DNA of 64,000 nt from JBGSQR01 sp964509295 (GCA_964509295.1 CAZDWS010000001.1:62001-126000); one strand, 5' to 3'. Numbered from the stretch's first letter, positions 26,505-35,577 are shown. Numbers and translations: made by a program. Notes: generated by a model from the letters alone, not told the origin.

Positions 26505-28106
26505 CTATTTACTATCTTCCCCAATCCAGTTTTGAAGTATCTGGGCCACCTGGTAGGGGTCTTTTTTAGCAGCTTCAATCAGTTGCTGCTGTTCAGCCAT
26601 CTGCGCGGCGATCTGGGTTTTTTCGCCTGAAGTAAGTTTATCTGAACTCATATTCAGCGGTTCGAATGTGGATTCCGGTGCGTTTGGCCTTAAAACCCGG
26701 AGCGAAGTTAGCAGAGGCTTGATTACCAAAAGAATCAATGCAATGAATCCGATCGCTATCATCAGGTTTTTCACAAATGACATCACAACCGGATTATTCA
26801 ACCACTGCTGCCAGGCCGGCTGTACTTCAGACCCGACCATATCACCCGTATCCTGAAACGGAATATTCTGTACAGTCAACTGATCTCCACGATCCGGATT
26901 GAACCCGACAGAACTCTTTACTAAGGCCTCTATTTTCTGCAGTTCATCAGGCGACCTCGGAATATATTTAGGCTTTACCGCCTGTCCATCTTTGGCTGGC
27001 GCAAGAGCTTCATATTTTCCATCAACCAGTACCGCAACCGATATTTTGCTAAGCGCACCTACCGGCTCAATGATCTTGGCTGTCGAACGGCTGACTTCGT
27101 AGTTAAGTGTCTCATCGTTTTTAGAACCGCCGCCAGCAGCACCTCCACCGGCAGGTGCACGCCCCAGATTGGTCTGCACACCAGGTACTCCGGCGCTTGT
27201 TGCAGAAGTTCCCGCTTTTTCCTCGGTACGCTGTTCGCTCCTGACCGCAATTGATTCAGGATCAAACTTTTCCTCAACCCGCTCAACCTGCTTAAAGTCA
27301 AAAGTGGCCGAGACCCTGGCAACAGTCTTGCCGGAACCGACAATCCGGTCTAAAAGCGACTGAATACGCTCTTCCACATTTTTTTCGTAACCGCGCTGGG
27401 TTTCCTGCATAGCTGATGACAGTTTGGAAGCCGCATCAGTTGTACCATTGCCCCCCTTGCTCAAAATCTTTCCCCGGCTATCCAGAACAGTCACATTATC
27501 AGGGTTCATCCCCTCAATTGAGGAAGCCACCAAATGCACCACGCCCTGCACTTCGTTATCACGAAGTGAACGGGCAGATTTCATTTTCAGTACGATCGAA
27601 GCTGTAGCCGGCTTCTCATTTTCCTTGAACAGTGACTTTTCAGGAATTACCAGATGAATTCTGGCCTGTTCAACACCGTTTAGCTGGGATATGGTTCGAG
27701 AAAGCTCTCCCTGAAGTGCGCGTTGATAATTCAGCTTTTGAACAAATTCTGTCATACCGAAATTTTTTCTATCAAAAATTTCGAATCCGACCCCACCACC
27801 CTGAGGCAGACCTTCGGACGCCAGTGTCAACCTCAACTCGTAAACCTTGTCTGACGGAACCATCAGCCCCTTGCCATCCGGTGTAACCTGATAAGGTGTT
27901 TTACTATCTTTCAATTTCTTGACTATCTCACCGGCGTCTTCAGCTGATAGATTTGTAAACAGAGGGCGATAATCCGTCTTGTTTGCAACAAGAATCAAAA
28001 TTGCAAATGCTGCCGCCGAAAGGAATGCAACACCGGCAATCAGCATACGTTTGCCCGGAGACAGAGCCATAAAAGGCTCTATGAGTCTTCTTAATCCTTC
28101 TGGCAT
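26505..28106 (-). CDS. fliF: Flagellar MS-ring protein FliF
   Basis: Inner-membrane ring protein, the base for flagellar assembly. The 533 residues have an N-terminal transmembrane helix (MLIAGVAFLSAAAFAILILV), the YscJ/FliF domain (LRLTLASEGLPQGGGVGFEI, FGMTEFVQKLNYQRALQGEL), a Gly/Ala-rich spacer (about 305-330) and a C-terminal helix near 435-457 followed by the FliG-binding tail. It follows fliE and precedes fliG. Confidence 0.97.
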   Translation of the reverse strand: MPEGLRRLIEPFMALSPGKRMLIAGVAFLSAAAFAILILVANKTDYRPLFTNLSAEDAGEIVKKLKDSKTPYQVTPDGKGLMVPSDKVYELRLTLASEGLPQGGGVGFEIFDRKNFGMTEFVQKLNYQRALQGELSRTISQLNGVEQARIHLVIPEKSLFKENEKPATASIVLKMKSARSLRDNEVQGVVHLVASSIEGMNPDNVTVLDSRGKILSKGGNGTTDAASKLSSAMQETQRGYEKNVEERIQSLLDRIVGSGKTVARVSATFDFKQVERVEEKFDPESIAVRSEQRTEEKAGTSATSAGVPGVQTNLGRAPAGGGAAGGGSKNDETLNYEVSRSTAKIIEPVGALSKISVAVLVDGKYEALAPAKDGQAVKPKYIPRSPDELQKIEALVKSSVGFNPDRGDQLTVQNIPFQDTGDMVGSEVQPAWQQWLNNPVVMSFVKNLMIAIGFIALILLVIKPLLTSLRVLRPNAPESTFEPLNMSSDKLTSGEKTQIAAQMAEQQQLIEAAKKDPYQVAQILQNWIGEDSK

Positions 28107-28167
28107 TGGTCGTTTGGCAATCCTTTCTTTTGTTGGTTAATAAAATTAGCTGTCATTACAAGCATCT

Positions 28168-28470
28168 TTAAACCTGCATGCGCATTACTTCCTGATAAGC
28201 ACTGAGGGCCTTGTCACGAACACTCGACATGAACTGGAATGAAATGCTGGCCTTTTCCATTGAAATCATGACTTCGTGAAGGTTCTTGTTCTCGCCGCTT
28301 GCAAGACCCTGAATTGACTTGTCAGTCTGAACCTGCATATCATTAACCTTGGAAACCAACTCACTGAAGAACTTACCGGCACCTTCAACAGGAGATGCGC
28401 TCTTGGCTATTCCGGATGTGGGGAAAGCTTTACCGATTCCAAATCCGCTATCAATTCCATTTATTTCCAT
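28168..28470 (-). CDS. fliE: Flagellar hook-basal body complex protein FliE
   Basis: Adaptor between MS ring and rod, 100 residues. The C-terminal two thirds match the family: FFSELVSKVNDMQVQTDKSI, then GLASGENKNLHEVMISMEKA and ISFQFMSSVRDKALSAYQEV. It lies between flgC and fliF. Confidence 0.94.
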   Translation of the reverse strand: MEINGIDSGFGIGKAFPTSGIAKSASPVEGAGKFFSELVSKVNDMQVQTDKSIQGLASGENKNLHEVMISMEKASISFQFMSSVRDKALSAYQEVMRMQV

Positions 28471-28504
28471 ATTACACCTCCATCATTACTTTCAAAAACT
28501 ACGC

Positions 28505-28942
28505 CTATCTTCCAATCTCAAGAGTCTTGAGAGCCATGCTTTTGGCGGCCTGAACAGCTGTAACGTTTGCTTCATAAGTTCTTGTGGCGCTGATCATATC
28601 AGCCATTTCTTCCATAGTATTTACGTTAGGCATGGAAACATATCCCTCTGGATTGGCATCAGGATGGCTCGGGTCAAACTGCATGCGTGGCGGGCTCTGG
28701 TCCTCCACAATACGCTGCACCTCAACCTGACGCACATCCTTGGCAGCTGCACTGTTCAGGGCACGGGCAAAAGGATTATCCAGAGGAGTTGCCGCGAAAA
28801 CGGCATCCTTACGTTTGTAAGGACCACCCTCGGGTGTTCTAGTTGCATTGGCATTGGCCAGATTGCTGGAGATAAGATTCATTCTAGTTCGCTCAGCCGT
28901 AAGGGCCGACGCACTGACATTCATTGAACTGAAGAAGTCCAT
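28505..28942 (-). CDS. flgC: Flagellar proximal rod protein FlgC
   Basis: Rod subunit of 145 residues. It has the N-terminal rod motif SSNLANANATRTPEGGPYKR and the C-terminal YVSMPNVNTMEEMADMISAT, followed by RTYEANVTAVQAAKSMALKT. The stop of flgB abuts its start by one base. Order flgB-flgC-fliE is standard. Confidence 0.96.
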   Translation of the reverse strand: MDFFSSMNVSASALTAERTRMNLISSNLANANATRTPEGGPYKRKDAVFAATPLDNPFARALNSAAAKDVRQVEVQRIVEDQSPPRMQFDPSHPDANPEGYVSMPNVNTMEEMADMISATRTYEANVTAVQAAKSMALKTLEIGR

Positions 28943-29359
28943 TTAACCTCCCACTTTCAATGCAGCCTTAATCCCCTCAAACTTCTTGGAAATCATCTGC
29001 ACCGATGCATTAAACATAATTTGATTTTCAACCATCCGACTCATCTCATTCTCAATTTCAACCGAGTTCCCGTCCCTGCCCGGAGACTTGGAAGGAGTTT
29101 CAACCACTTTACCGCTAACAGACTGAATTCGGCTTGCCGCCCCCTTGAGGGGTATATGCCTGCTGTTCGTAGTCATTTGACCGCTTTTGGCATTTCCCTT
29201 AAGAGCACCCTGCAACTCCGATTCAAAATTGAGTGCCTTGGGCGTGAAATTCGGTGTTTCGGCATTGGCTATATTAGAAGAAATAAGATTCTGGTTTTTT
29301 GCTCGCAAATCAATACTCTTGCCGAGCACTTCTATAGTAGAACTGAATATTCCTTGCAT
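28943..29359 (-). CDS. flgB: Flagellar proximal rod protein FlgB
   Basis: Rod subunit of 138 residues and first gene of the large flagellar operon. It has SSNIANAETPNFTPKALNFE near the N-terminus and the C-terminal VEIENEMSRMVENQIMFNAS. A GGGGGTG ribosome-binding stretch lies shortly before the ATG. Upstream there is a sigma-54-type promoter and a pair of palindromes shared with flhA. Confidence 0.95.
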   Translation of the reverse strand: MQGIFSSTIEVLGKSIDLRAKNQNLISSNIANAETPNFTPKALNFESELQGALKGNAKSGQMTTNSRHIPLKGAASRIQSVSGKVVETPSKSPGRDGNSVEIENEMSRMVENQIMFNASVQMISKKFEGIKAALKVGG

Positions 29360-29397
29360 GGAAGCGCACCCCCTTTACACATATTATCGCCCATATC

Positions 29398-29415
29398 TAT
29401 GCAAGATATATACCT
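29398..29415 (-). promoter_or_regulatory. Candidate sigma-54 promoter of flgB operon
   Basis: On the minus strand AGGTATATATCTTGCAT has GG (29414-29413) and GC (29402-29401) separated by 10 bases. The -12 box TTGCA is perfect; the -24 box AGGTAT is a partial match to TGGCAC. It lies about 40-55 bases upstream of the flgB start. Confidence 0.5.
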
Positions 29416-29514
29416 CTTTTTAATGCGAGCAGCCAGCAGCCGCAAACCATTAAAAAGCCGTATACAAGAAGGCCACAAAGATGATTTGTTGGCCCAAGTT
29501 AAGCAGACTATTGT

Positions 29515-29545
29515 GTCATGAATTTGACTTTGTCATGAATATGAC
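29515..29545 (-). promoter_or_regulatory. Tandem GTCA-N6-TGAC enhancer-like sites upstream of flgB
   Basis: GTCATGAATTTGAC (29515-29528) and GTCATGAATATGAC (29532-29545) are two near-identical palindromic half-site pairs 17 bases apart. They lie about 100-130 bases upstream of the candidate -24 box, the usual distance for an enhancer-binding protein. The same arrangement precedes flhA at 8206-8237. Confidence 0.65.
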
Positions 29546-29594
29546 AAAATTAGGCTGGAAACTGCTCTTTTTCCAATGCCAGAGAAAACTGAAT

Positions 29595-31664
29595 TTAAAA
29601 TGATTCAAGTGCCTGTTGAGCAAGTTTCTGCCAGTCAGGATCCTTGCTATTTTTGACAAGCTGTTCAAAAAAGTCACGGGACTGCTGAACTTTACCTTCC
29701 TGCCTGGAGATCATTGCCGCCTTGTAAAGTATTTCATCGCTTCTGACACTTTCAGGCAGCTTTGTGGCAATCTCCAGCAGTCGCAAAGCCCCTTTACGAT
29801 CATTACTATTTTCCCTTGCTGAAGCTGCAACCAGATAACCATCCGGCTGCAGGCGCTCCGAACGTTCAGGCCTGGACAAGAATAAATCCATTGATTTTAC
29901 AGATTGGCTAAAGTTCTTCAACTCATACAAAGATTTACCAAGATAGTAATAGCTATCAGCAAATTTTGCATTCTCGCCCTTGTTAAGAAGCCAATTCAGT
30001 GAATTTTTGGCCTCCTGATATTTGCCTGCGTTAAAATTTAGTGCACCTAGCTTCTCCCACATAATTCTAACATGAGGATGCGTCGGAAATTTCTGTAGAA
30101 AACTGCGCATACTTTTTTCAGCCAGGACGTTATCACCGAGCAACTCCGAATTCTCCGCTATTGACTCGTACAGAAATGGTGCTCCCGGCGCAGACCATTG
30201 GCGCTCCAGCATTGAACTAAACAGCCTGACGAGCTCAATCGGCCGACCGACCTCATCGTAAGCCTTCTTAACTTTGAAAAGAAAATCCGGCACATCAATA
30301 CAACCGGCAAGATATTCCTGATGTTCTTCAGCAAAGCGTATCAAGGCCGCAGGATCTTTGTCCAACGCACCCTGACGATAGGAAAGTCCCACCAAAACCT
30401 CCCGAATGGTTCGGCAAACCGTTGAATAAGCTCCGCGCGGGAATTTTTTCTGAAACTGCATTACCTGGCGAAGAGCGGCAGTGGCATCTCCATGGATCGA
30501 CTCAAGTAACATGAATTTAAACAGCGACTCTTCCCTCAAATCAATATCACTGCTTTTGCGGGAAATATCCTGATAATTTTCACTTATTACACTAAAATTC
30601 CAAGGAGTCGCACCCATAAACTCTCGATCATTGAGCCTTAACTGTGCCATTAAACTGGCCTTGTTATCCTTGAAATTTTCGGCAGCCGTTCGATATACTG
30701 CAAGAGCCTCTTTTTCCTGCCCCTGCCTCATAAGTATATCCGCCAACCTGACAAGCAGTACCGGAGCATATTTTTTGTCTGCCAGACGTCCGATAAGCCC
30801 TGCCAGCATACTGCGCGCAGCCACAAGGTCACCACTGCGGGCAATACTGTCTCCATAGTAGAAAGTAACACCAGGATTGAAATTCAAAAAATCAGCCCAG
30901 AGCTTTTCCGCTTCACGAAATGCGACCAGAGCCTGCGGGTATCGCTGCAGCTTGTAATATGTTTCGCCAAGCCGGTATAGTGCTAACGACCTGATTGCTC
31001 CCGGCTTTGAAGCAAAAGCAGCAAAAACTTCTTCAGCATCAGTCAGATAACCTTTATACAGAGCAGCCTCAGCGGCAACAAAAGCTTTGGTGCCTTCTTC
31101 ATCCAGCAATGTTTTAAGAATCTGCCGATCTGTGGGAAGAAAAACAATGTCGGATTTTAGTGGTGGATCAAAATCTCTCACCAGTTTCTCCACGCCATTC
31201 CAGATTTTTTCACGTCCCGGCAGGTAGGAGTTGACAGCCGACCGGCTGATCTTCTTGCCAATTTCAAGAGTAATTGCACTGACCTGTTCATTACTGATAT
31301 CCCGCCACCCGGCACCGTTGGCAATTTGAAAAGTCACCAACAAGCTGTCACCACGTTTGGCAAAAACAACCCCGCCAATATTAGCATCGGAATATTTGCG
31401 GTATTTTCTAAAAAGGGTGCCGTCTGTATCAGCAATAATGACACGCAGCTTGTTGCCGGGAAGAGATGATATTGTATACGTGGTGGGATTTTCAAGCTTG
31501 ATACTGATCCGAGTGAAATCTTTTTTGAGACGGATATCCACACGGTAAAACTTGTTTGGAACAGCTGCACTTGCCGGACCGATACTCGCAAACACAAATA
31601 ACCCGACCAAAAATAACGAAAGAAGCACCTTTGGCAGCTTTAAACCTCTTACATAGAAAGCCAT
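29595..31664 (-). CDS. Exported TPR-repeat protein with AMIN-like N-terminal domain
   Basis: Protein of about 689 residues. The start at 31664 gives a signal peptide (LPKVLLSLFLVGLFVFASIGPASA); starts at 31682 or 31733 are also possible, the latter overlapping the upstream gene. Residues about 35-140 form a beta-rich domain resembling AMIN (YRVDIRLKKDFTRISIKLEN, LRVIIADTDGTLFRKYRKYS). Many tetratricopeptide-type repeats follow (for example LALYRLGETYYKLQRYPQAL and ADSYYYLGKSLYELKNFSQS). It is likely periplasmic and a scaffold for protein contacts. It lies after the CheC-like gene and before the flgB promoter, so a role in motility is possible but unproven. Confidence 0.75.
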   Translation of the reverse strand: MAFYVRGLKLPKVLLSLFLVGLFVFASIGPASAAVPNKFYRVDIRLKKDFTRISIKLENPTTYTISSLPGNKLRVIIADTDGTLFRKYRKYSDANIGGVVFAKRGDSLLVTFQIANGAGWRDISNEQVSAITLEIGKKISRSAVNSYLPGREKIWNGVEKLVRDFDPPLKSDIVFLPTDRQILKTLLDEEGTKAFVAAEAALYKGYLTDAEEVFAAFASKPGAIRSLALYRLGETYYKLQRYPQALVAFREAEKLWADFLNFNPGVTFYYGDSIARSGDLVAARSMLAGLIGRLADKKYAPVLLVRLADILMRQGQEKEALAVYRTAAENFKDNKASLMAQLRLNDREFMGATPWNFSVISENYQDISRKSSDIDLREESLFKFMLLESIHGDATAALRQVMQFQKKFPRGAYSTVCRTIREVLVGLSYRQGALDKDPAALIRFAEEHQEYLAGCIDVPDFLFKVKKAYDEVGRPIELVRLFSSMLERQWSAPGAPFLYESIAENSELLGDNVLAEKSMRSFLQKFPTHPHVRIMWEKLGALNFNAGKYQEAKNSLNWLLNKGENAKFADSYYYLGKSLYELKNFSQSVKSMDLFLSRPERSERLQPDGYLVAASARENSNDRKGALRLLEIATKLPESVRSDEILYKAAMISRQEGKVQQSRDFFEQLVKNSKDPDWQKLAQQALESF

Positions 31665-31714
31665 CCTGATGACTCGACACATACCAGGATACCAATCTCC
31701 GTTTTTGCGGAATC

Positions 31715-32770
31715 CTAATCCGTCAACTTGCAAAACTTGCGCACCTTTTTTTCCAGCTCTTCATTAGTGCATGGCATGATCAAAATATCACGGGCACCAT
31801 ATTTAAGTGCTTTCAATGCTGCTGTCCTGGTCCAGCGCTGTGCACTCATGATTATGGGAGGCGGTGAGTCCTGACGCATGGCATTGACCTTAATACAGAC
31901 CGCCAATTCCCGGTCGTCCGCATCCAGAGAACAGATGATTACCAACCTTACATTTCTGCCACTGAACAGCTCCTTGATATCCGCATTCAGCATCCCCTCG
32001 ACAATTTTAAAGCCGGTGAACTTTATGGCTTCCACAATCAATCGACGGGCGTCTTCATCGTCCTCAAGCACAACGATACTGTCCACACCTGCATCAACTG
32101 CAGATATTTCTCCCGCCTCAGCCCCCCTGACTGCAGAAACTTCCGCCTCTTCGGTTTCAGGTTCCTCCTGCATCGGCTCCGGAGGTGCCTCCACCGGTGG
32201 ATCAAACAGGTTGCCGAGAGCAGCCGGGATCATCACGTCAAGATAATTCATTTCCTGGCCGCCCATATCCAGTTTGGATCTGAACATGAGGTATTCCCCT
32301 TCGGGAATCGGCTCTTCTTCTGTGACTTTATCTATTTCCGGAATAAACTTCTTGGGTGGAAGAACCTTCAGACGAATCTTATCGGGCAGCGTCCCCTGAA
32401 AGACCGTATTGAAAGAACCGTTAATCATATTGCCAATTTCAGAAAAAGCATCAAAGTCATCATTCTCGATGATCGACAAGCGCTTCTTCTCCTGAATACG
32501 TGCAGGGGGAATTCCCAGCAGAGTACCACTCATTACAATGGCATCCCGCAATGAAAAAACCAGATAGAACTGCCCGACGTAAGCCTCTAGCGAATCAACG
32601 CCAATGACGAAGCAGGCATCTTCCAGGTCACCAAAGTATGAGGTTTTATTGGTTTTGAGTGAATCGGTAAGTGAGATGGAAAGGTCCTGCCCAAGAAGCA
32701 TGCCGCTTTCTTCTCCGGCCTGCTTCAGGGCAGCCCCAAGCATCTCATGTAGTGTGGTATAACCATCCAT
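31715..32770 (-). CDS. CheC/CheX-like domain fused to a degenerate receiver domain
   Basis: A 351-residue, two-part protein. The N-terminal 200 residues resemble CheC/CheX-type phosphatases (FSEIGNMINGSFNTVFQGTL has the D/S-x3-E-x2-N pattern, about residues 110-130). After an acidic Pro/Glu-rich linker (about 195-225) comes a receiver-like domain with the acidic pair in VVLEDDEDARR. The usual phospho-accepting Asp is replaced (LVIICSLD, Cys near 280) and the conserved Lys is replaced by Met (DILIMPC, near 332). It therefore probably cannot be phosphorylated normally. It sits after cheX and cheY and probably acts in switch signalling. The exact activity is unknown. Confidence 0.72.
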   Translation of the reverse strand: MDGYTTLHEMLGAALKQAGEESGMLLGQDLSISLTDSLKTNKTSYFGDLEDACFVIGVDSLEAYVGQFYLVFSLRDAIVMSGTLLGIPPARIQEKKRLSIIENDDFDAFSEIGNMINGSFNTVFQGTLPDKIRLKVLPPKKFIPEIDKVTEEEPIPEGEYLMFRSKLDMGGQEMNYLDVMIPAALGNLFDPPVEAPPEPMQEEPETEEAEVSAVRGAEAGEISAVDAGVDSIVVLEDDEDARRLIVEAIKFTGFKIVEGMLNADIKELFSGRNVRLVIICSLDADDRELAVCIKVNAMRQDSPPPIIMSAQRWTRTAALKALKYGARDILIMPCTNEELEKKVRKFCKLTD

Positions 32771-32886
32771 CGTATGTATTCTTCCGCTTTTTCTCTGTCA
32801 TGGTATCAATTAATTCAAATGCTCATCAATCCTATTCAAACCGATAAAGAGGCGGAATAAGATTTAAAAGTCAATGCGTTTTTCAT

Positions 32887-32900
32887 GCCAACCGGTTGGC
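32887..32900. repeat. Perfect 14-base palindrome
   Basis: GCCAACCGGTTGGC is perfectly self-complementary with no loop. It lies in the 171-base gap between cheX and the CheC-like gene. It could be an operator; no long T-run follows it on either strand. Confidence 0.4.
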
Positions 32901-32941
32901 CACTGCAATGACACCAGCGAAAATCGAGGAAACAAAAAGAA

Positions 32942-33448
32942 TCAGTCTTCTTTTTTTAGAGTAAGGCCGACCAGAAACTTATCATCTTCTATTTTGAAAG
33001 GAATCACTACACAATCCAGATCAGACAGGGAGGTTACTGTATAATCCTCACCGGAAATTACAGTTGGCGTCGATAGTTTCACATCCAGACCACCTTTGGA
33101 AAGAACCTGCTTCACCCCGCCGCCAAGCATATTGGCAATTTCTCCGATGGCATCATTGAGATCATCATTGACCTCGTCACATTCCATACCAAGCATGGCG
33201 GAGGTAATTTTTTTAGCCAACTCAACAGGACAATGTACTGAAATAACACCTGAATAGGTACCGGCAAATCCAACCATACCGGTGATGCTGCAATGAAAGC
33301 GGTTAATCGGCTCCTTGAGAGGATAATCGCCCGTTGCATCCATCATAACCATTGTCGAAAAAACAGCCTGTGTTGAATCTATAATATATTTAGCCAGCTC
33401 TTCCTCGCTAAAACCCTTCGACGCAGAAATATCAGCGTTCAGGCTCAT
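32942..33448 (-). CDS. cheX: Chemotaxis phosphatase CheX-like protein
   Basis: Predicted CheY-P phosphatase of 168 residues. The catalytic-type motif DAIGEIANMLGGGVKQ carries the Glu and Asn of the CheC/CheX/FliY family, and a second region has FAGTYSGVISVHCPVELAKK. It overlaps the cheY stop by 4 bases (ATGA), so the two are cotranslated. It probably resets the CheY signal to the flagellar switch. Confidence 0.85.
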   Translation of the reverse strand: MSLNADISASKGFSEEELAKYIIDSTQAVFSTMVMMDATGDYPLKEPINRFHCSITGMVGFAGTYSGVISVHCPVELAKKITSAMLGMECDEVNDDLNDAIGEIANMLGGGVKQVLSKGGLDVKLSTPTVISGEDYTVTSLSDLDCVVIPFKIEDDKFLVGLTLKKED

Positions 33449-33810
33449 AGCATGCCCCCAAGCTTCTCTTGTAGCTGCTCAGGCGTAAACGGCTTTTTAA
33501 TGCTGTCGCTGGCACCGCTGTCGATAGCCTGCTGAATGATTTCTTCGCCACCTTCGGTAGTAATCATTACAATCGGAGTGTTATTCCCGTTTCCGCGAAC
33601 CATTTTGACAAACTCAAGACCGTCCATGTTAGGCATATTAATATCAGACAGGATCAAGTCAATGGACTTACCAGAAGCAATGACACTAAGACCCTCAATG
33701 CCGTCTCCAGCCTCGAAAACCTCGTCTACAGGCAGGCCTGCCTGTCTTAGCGAACGGGAAATAATCTTTCTCATAGTGGATGAATCGTCAACAATAAGAA
33801 TGTTTGCCAT
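33445..33810 (-). CDS. cheY: Chemotaxis response regulator CheY
   Basis: Single-domain receiver of 121 residues. It has the acidic pair IVDDSSTMRKI, phospho-acceptor Asp in LILSDINMPNMDGLEFV (near residue 56), the Thr in IVMITTEGG and the Lys in SIKKPFTPEQL. It should carry phosphate from CheA to FliM. It is the first gene of a cheY-cheX-CheC-like-TPR series upstream of the flgB operon. No cheA is in the window. Confidence 0.92.
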   Translation of the reverse strand: MANILIVDDSSTMRKIISRSLRQAGLPVDEVFEAGDGIEGLSVIASGKSIDLILSDINMPNMDGLEFVKMVRGNGNNTPIVMITTEGGEEIIQQAIDSGASDSIKKPFTPEQLQEKLGGML

Positions 33811-33865
33811 ATAAAAATCCTCCTCTTTCTGTGACCCCTACCGGGTGGATATATGCTGTTTTGAA

Positions 33866-33882
33866 TGCTTACTTAATACCAT
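33866..33882 (-). promoter_or_regulatory. Weak sigma-54-like promoter upstream of cheY
   Basis: On the minus strand TGGTATTAAGTAAGCA has GG-N10-GC spacing and TGG/GCA matches, but the -12 box has AA instead of TT. It lies about 60 bases before the cheY start. No paired GTCA-N6-TGAC sites were seen upstream. Confidence 0.3.
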
Positions 33883-33995
33883 ATTAAACACAAAAATCAT
33901 CTCTTTTTTATCACTTCTGCTTCAACGATTAATTATAACAGACAGGGCTACATCGGCAACAGTATGTGCATTTTAATCAATAATTTATCAACCGA

Positions 33996-35405
33996 TTAAG
34001 TACTGGCAAGCATGCTGGCTGCCCGCAACAACCGATCCACCTGTTCAGGTGAAGTAGATTCACTGTAGAGCCGCAACACCGGCTCTGTGCCCGAAGGACG
34101 AATCAACAGCCAGTCACCGTTCTCAAAAATAAATTTGAAACCGTCACTGAAATTTGTTGAAACAACCCTGCGACCATCAATTTCATCCGGAACCTGGTCG
34201 TTCAAACGCTCAATCAACTGCGCCTTGGCAGTAACATCAATATGACGGTCTATACGGCGGTAATAAAAATGGCCGATTTCATCCATGGTTTCATTCAACA
34301 ACTGACGCAGTCCCTTGCCGCTGACCGCCATGGCTTCCAGCAGCAGCAATCCCATCAATATGCCGTCCCGCTCGGGAATATGCCCCTTGACCCCTATTCC
34401 GCCAGACTCTTCTCCACCCATAAGAATGTCGTTTTCCAGCATCAACTCACAAATATGCTTGAACCCGATCGGCGTTTCAAACAGTTGAAGTCCGAACTTC
34501 TCAGCCAGAAGATCTATCATGCGGGTGGTTGATACTGTTTTCACAACCGCACCGGTCATTTTTTTGTACTCAATCAGATGTCTCAGTATGACTGTAAAAA
34601 TACAGTGGGATGAGAAGAAATCCCCGTTTTCGTCAACAGCACCGATACGGTCCGCATCTCCATCCAGTGCAAGTCCAACTTTATATTTCCCGCTGGCCAC
34701 AAGTGCCGACAGCTCCTTGAGGTTTTCACCGATCGGCTCAGGTGGTTGTCCGCCAAAAGAAGGATTCTCCTGACTATGGATTTCATCCGTTCCATGCAAA
34801 AGCCGGGGAATATATCCGCATCCGGCACCGTACATCGGATCAACAACCACCTCTATTCCCGCTTTTGCAATCAGATCCAGATTTACATAGCGCCAGATTT
34901 GATGAAAATACCCCTCGCAAGGATCAAACAGTTCGATCAGACCTTTATTAACAGCTTCATCAAAAGGACAATCCACGACCCGGCGGCCATTGGCAATATT
35001 GTAAGCCACAATATCTTCCACGACCTTTGTGGTAAATGGACGCGCCGAACCGCCGAAACCTTCCTTGATTTTAAAACCATTATATTCAGCCGGATTATGA
35101 CTGGCTGTTATCATGACACCGGCACCGGCATTCATCTGCCTGACAGCCCAGGAAATCGCCGGAGTCGGTGCGAAACTTTCACTCAAACTAACTTTGATCC
35201 CGTTACCGGCAGCCACCTCCGCCACCCGCCTGGCAAAATCACGGGACATGAAACGACGATCATAGCCGATCACCAGCCCTTTTTCCCACAGACCTTCGCG
35301 ATTCAGATAATCCATAGTAGCCTGAGCCACCATGGAAAGAGTTTCAAAGGTATACTCGCGGGCAATCACCCCACGCCAGCCATCCGTACCAAACTTGATT
35401 TGCAT
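33996..35405 (-). CDS. Phosphoglucomutase/phosphomannomutase family protein
   Basis: Alpha-D-phosphohexomutase of 469 residues, interconverting hexose 1- and 6-phosphates. ATG 35405 is chosen because AGGAGAAAATT precedes it; an upstream start at 35438 adds 11 charged residues. It starts MQIKFGTDGWRGVIA. The active-site Ser loop is TASHNPAEYNGFK, the Mg-binding loop is LDGDADRIGAVDENG, the sugar-binding loop is GGEESGGIGVKGH and the phosphate-binding loop is RPSGTEPVLRLYSES. Substrate choice (glucose or mannose) cannot be fixed. Its product could feed the glycogen (glgP) and polysaccharide genes in this window. Confidence 0.9.
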   Translation of the reverse strand: MQIKFGTDGWRGVIAREYTFETLSMVAQATMDYLNREGLWEKGLVIGYDRRFMSRDFARRVAEVAAGNGIKVSLSESFAPTPAISWAVRQMNAGAGVMITASHNPAEYNGFKIKEGFGGSARPFTTKVVEDIVAYNIANGRRVVDCPFDEAVNKGLIELFDPCEGYFHQIWRYVNLDLIAKAGIEVVVDPMYGAGCGYIPRLLHGTDEIHSQENPSFGGQPPEPIGENLKELSALVASGKYKVGLALDGDADRIGAVDENGDFFSSHCIFTVILRHLIEYKKMTGAVVKTVSTTRMIDLLAEKFGLQLFETPIGFKHICELMLENDILMGGEESGGIGVKGHIPERDGILMGLLLLEAMAVSGKGLRQLLNETMDEIGHFYYRRIDRHIDVTAKAQLIERLNDQVPDEIDGRRVVSTNFSDGFKFIFENGDWLLIRPSGTEPVLRLYSESTSPEQVDRLLRAASMLAST

Positions 35406-35429
35406 AATTTTCTCCTGTTTCTTTTCTTC

Positions 35430-35445
35430 GGCGGGCAAATCCGCC
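35430..35445. repeat. Short hairpin upstream of the phosphohexomutase gene
   Basis: GGCGG and CCGCC pair around GCAAAT, about 25 bases before the phosphohexomutase start. On the minus strand it is followed by GAAGAAAAGAAAC, not a T-run, so it is not a clear terminator. The neighbouring 35500-35526 stretch repeats TTCAATTATTG twice. Confidence 0.3.
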
Positions 35446-35552
35446 TACCTTGCCAGCCATTTGCAAAATATAGGGTCTATAGGATTCATCAACCACTCAA
35501 TTCAATTATTGTGATTCAATTATTGAAACCCAATACTGTATTTTGAGTTACT

Positions 35553-35573
35553 AAAAGGCAAGCGGGAATTGCC
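35553..35573 (-). terminator. Short terminator-like hairpin after flhX
   Basis: On the minus strand GGCAA pairs with TTGCC around a 7-base loop and is followed by TTTT, a few bases after the stop of the FlhB-like gene. The stem is only 5 bases, so strength is uncertain. Confidence 0.45.
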
Positions 35574-35577
35574 CAAC

